From: Candidatus Bathyarchaeota archaeon
GTDB lineage: Archaea > Thermoproteota > Bathyarchaeia > TCS64
Assembly (NCBI GenBank): GCA_017883585.1
Contig: JADGNG010000042.1
Location: 1-32,455 of the forward strand
Direction: 5' to 3'
DNA: 32,455 nt
Of this stretch, positions 31,148 through 32,455 are shown in pieces (within the stretch, counting starts at the first letter, position 1; every line of letters begins with the position of its first letter). Position numbers and translations under genes: made by a program. Under the pieces are notes generated by a model. It saw nothing but the letters and a program-made list of their open reading frames with translations, had not been told where the DNA came from and ran no database searches.

Positions 31148-31945
31148 TTGAGCGATGAGGAACAGGCTCCGCCAGGGCGGAGCTTCTGGAGCGGTACTAT
31201 AAGCATCGGGCTCGTAAACGTGCCCGTCAAGCTCTACACCATGATCCGTGACCAAAGTTACAGCTTCCACTTTCTACGCAAGAAGGACGGGTGCCCCCTC
31301 CGCTACCAGAGGGTCTGTACCTACGACAACGAGGTCGTAGAGTGGGCGGAAGTGTCCCGCGGATACGAGGTTCAGAAGGGGGAGTTCGTCACGTTCACGA
31401 AGGAGGAACTCGATGCCATCCGCCCCGAGTCGGACCGCAGGATAAAGGTGGACAAATTTGTTCAGGTCCTCGGCGTTGACCCCCTATACTTCCAGAGCAG
31501 CTACATCCTCGGCCCCGACAAGAGCGGGGACGCATACGGGCTCCTCTACTCGGCACTGGAGAAGAAGGGGATGGCAGGAGTGGGGCGCTACACGATGCGG
31601 ACAAAGGAGTACCCCGTCCTCATACACACCTACAGGGGCGCTCTCATACTCACCACCCTCCGCTACCCTAACGAGGTCATCGACCCCGGCTCTGTCAAGG
31701 ACATCAAGGAGCTCAAACAGCCCGGCAAGAAGGAGCTTGACCTCGCCTTCAAGATACTCGACAACCTCACCGGTGATTTCGACATCACCGAGTACAAGGA
31801 CACTTACAGGGAGAACGTGGAGAAGCTCATCAAGCAGAAGCTGAAGGGCGAAACCATCAAGATCGAAAAGCCCGAAAAGAAGGAGGAGGTCAAGGAGCTA
31901 ATGGTGGCCCTCGAAGAGACCCTCCAACAGATGAAGAAGGGATGA
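31148..31945 (+). CDS. ku: Ku protein (NHEJ end-binding)
   Basis: This 265-residue prokaryotic-type Ku should form a homodimeric ring on DNA double-strand ends and recruit the polymerase and ligase. It has the typical opening RSFWSGTISIGLVNVPVKLY, the core GCPLRYQRVCTYDNEVVEWA, and SSYILGPDKSGDAYGLLYSA. The C-terminal arm is short (KPEKKEEVKELMVALEETLQ), without the long lysine-rich tail of some bacterial Ku proteins. The start is TTG at 31148-31150; the nearby ATG (31155) is out of frame. The stop overlaps the ligase start as ATGA, so translation is coupled. Confidence 0.95.
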   Translation: MSDEEQAPPGRSFWSGTISIGLVNVPVKLYTMIRDQSYSFHFLRKKDGCPLRYQRVCTYDNEVVEWAEVSRGYEVQKGEFVTFTKEELDAIRPESDRRIKVDKFVQVLGVDPLYFQSSYILGPDKSGDAYGLLYSALEKKGMAGVGRYTMRTKEYPVLIHTYRGALILTTLRYPNEVIDPGSVKDIKELKQPGKKELDLAFKILDNLTGDFDITEYKDTYRENVEKLIKQKLKGETIKIEKPEKKEEVKELMVALEETLQQMKKG

Positions 31946-32455
31946 GGTACCAGCCGATGCTCGCGGAGCCGGTCGACGCCCCGTTCAGCGGGGCGGGGTG
32001 GCTCTTCGAGGTAAAGTGGGACGGCATACGCGCCATAGCCCAAGTCGGGGATACACTCAGCATCCTGAGTAGAAATGACAACGACATCACTCGCAAGTTC
32101 CCCGAACTCGCCGAGCTATCGAAGCTGGCCTCAAACGTGGTCCTCGACGGGGAGATAATCGTCATGAAGGGGGGCAGGCCCGACTTCCAGGCTGTGGCAA
32201 AGCGGGTACAGGCATCGAAGCAGCAGGACATTGAACGTGAAGCCGGTGAGACGCCATGCACCTACGTTGTCTTTGACATCTTGGAGAAAGGCGGGAAGCC
32301 CCTCACAGGGAAACCGCTCAGCGAGAGGAAGACTATTCTGAGAACGTCGTTAAGGGACGGGGAGCACGTCGTCGTCTCCAGCTACGTCATAGGAGAGGGG
32401 GCGGCCTACTACGAGGCGGCCGCGGCGAAGGGCCTTGAGGGGGTCGTGGCGAAGA
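31942..32455 (+). CDS. ATP-dependent DNA ligase, LigD-type ligase domain (partial)
   Basis: Not in the ORF track because it runs off the right end; 171 codons are visible. The adenylation motif EVKWDGIRA places the nucleotide-accepting lysine at residue 25, very near the N-terminus as in LigD-type ligases, not in the long archaeal replicative ligase. SRNDND, VVLDGEIIV, VVFDIL and EGVVAK follow as the next nucleotidyltransferase motifs. ATG 31942 overlaps the Ku stop by ATGA. With PolDom and Ku it makes a full NHEJ core. The oligonucleotide-binding domain, and whether a phosphoesterase (PE) gene follows, cannot be seen. Confidence 0.93.
   Translation, partial: MRYQPMLAEPVDAPFSGAGWLFEVKWDGIRAIAQVGDTLSILSRNDNDITRKFPELAELSKLASNVVLDGEIIVMKGGRPDFQAVAKRVQASKQQDIEREAGETPCTYVVFDILEKGGKPLTGKPLSERKTILRTSLRDGEHVVVSSYVIGEGAAYYEAAAAKGLEGVVAK

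Noticed and set aside
1-32455. CRISPR array, insertion sequence or transposase
   Set aside because: I saw no regularly spaced direct repeats, no transposase-like ORF and no matching terminal inverted repeats around any gene.

Overview
The window is archaeal. The evidence is a RadB recombinase paralog, a CDP-archaeol synthase (CarS), an archaeal SpeD, a COG2403/cyclic-2,3-diphosphoglycerate-synthetase-type GTPase, and many genes whose start codon lies about 20-30 bases downstream of a TATA-like box with no Shine-Dalgarno site, which suggests leaderless transcripts. Most of the window looks GC-rich with AT-rich intergenic gaps. I cannot place the lineage: RadB is classically euryarchaeal, but other archaeal phyla are possible.

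Layout. 1-2.7 kb: the start of a LivH-like permease and an 847-residue secreted, membrane-anchored surface protein, both on the minus strand. 3.1-4.2 kb: two tandem paralogs with a ribbon-helix-helix (RHH) N-terminus and an unknown C-terminal domain. 4.4-6.6 kb: a tight pfkB-radB-carS operon. 6.7-8.2 kb: a ferredoxin, a broken histidine kinase and a tiny RHH protein. 8.3-14.3 kb: an SDR oxidoreductase, a VOC protein, an unknown protein convergent with a MurL-like PP-loop enzyme, a ferritin-like protein and a CPA2 antiporter. 14.35-15.9 kb: speD divergent from two tandem C_GCAxxG_C_C redox proteins. 15.9-17.7 kb: a membrane pyrophosphatase remnant, tRNA-Gly(GCC), a methyltransferase and a P-type ATPase remnant. 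17.7-19.5 kb: an acidic zinc-ribbon protein and a NOP2/Sun-type RNA m5C methyltransferase. 19.4-26.8 kb: a GH116 glycosidase divergent from a DapA-family aldolase, a complete zinc/manganese ABC importer (znuA-znuC-znuB) behind a strong inverted repeat, and a Gfo/Idh/MocA dehydrogenase. 27.0-28.4 kb: the COG2403 GTPase. 28.5-29.9 kb: a scrambled arsenic/redox patch containing a truncated Lrp/AsnC domain, an intact arsC, a truncated ACR3, an unknown fragment and an OsmC gene with a damaged start. 30.0-32.5 kb: a split non-homologous end-joining (NHEJ) locus with a LigD-type polymerase/primase, Ku and an ATP-dependent DNA ligase that runs off the window.

Two things stand out. First, a complete NHEJ core of separate genes is rare in archaea. 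Second, the window holds several decayed genes, and most of them begin or end exactly at a GCGCGCGCGC tract (15895, 29275, 29869, with 9-base and 7-base versions at 28521 and 7960). I suggest, as an inference, that these tracts are microhomology scars of end joining or deletion. An assembly artefact is the main alternative. Several clean inverted repeats in promoter gaps (2861, 14756, 21926, 22919, 29091) look like operators.
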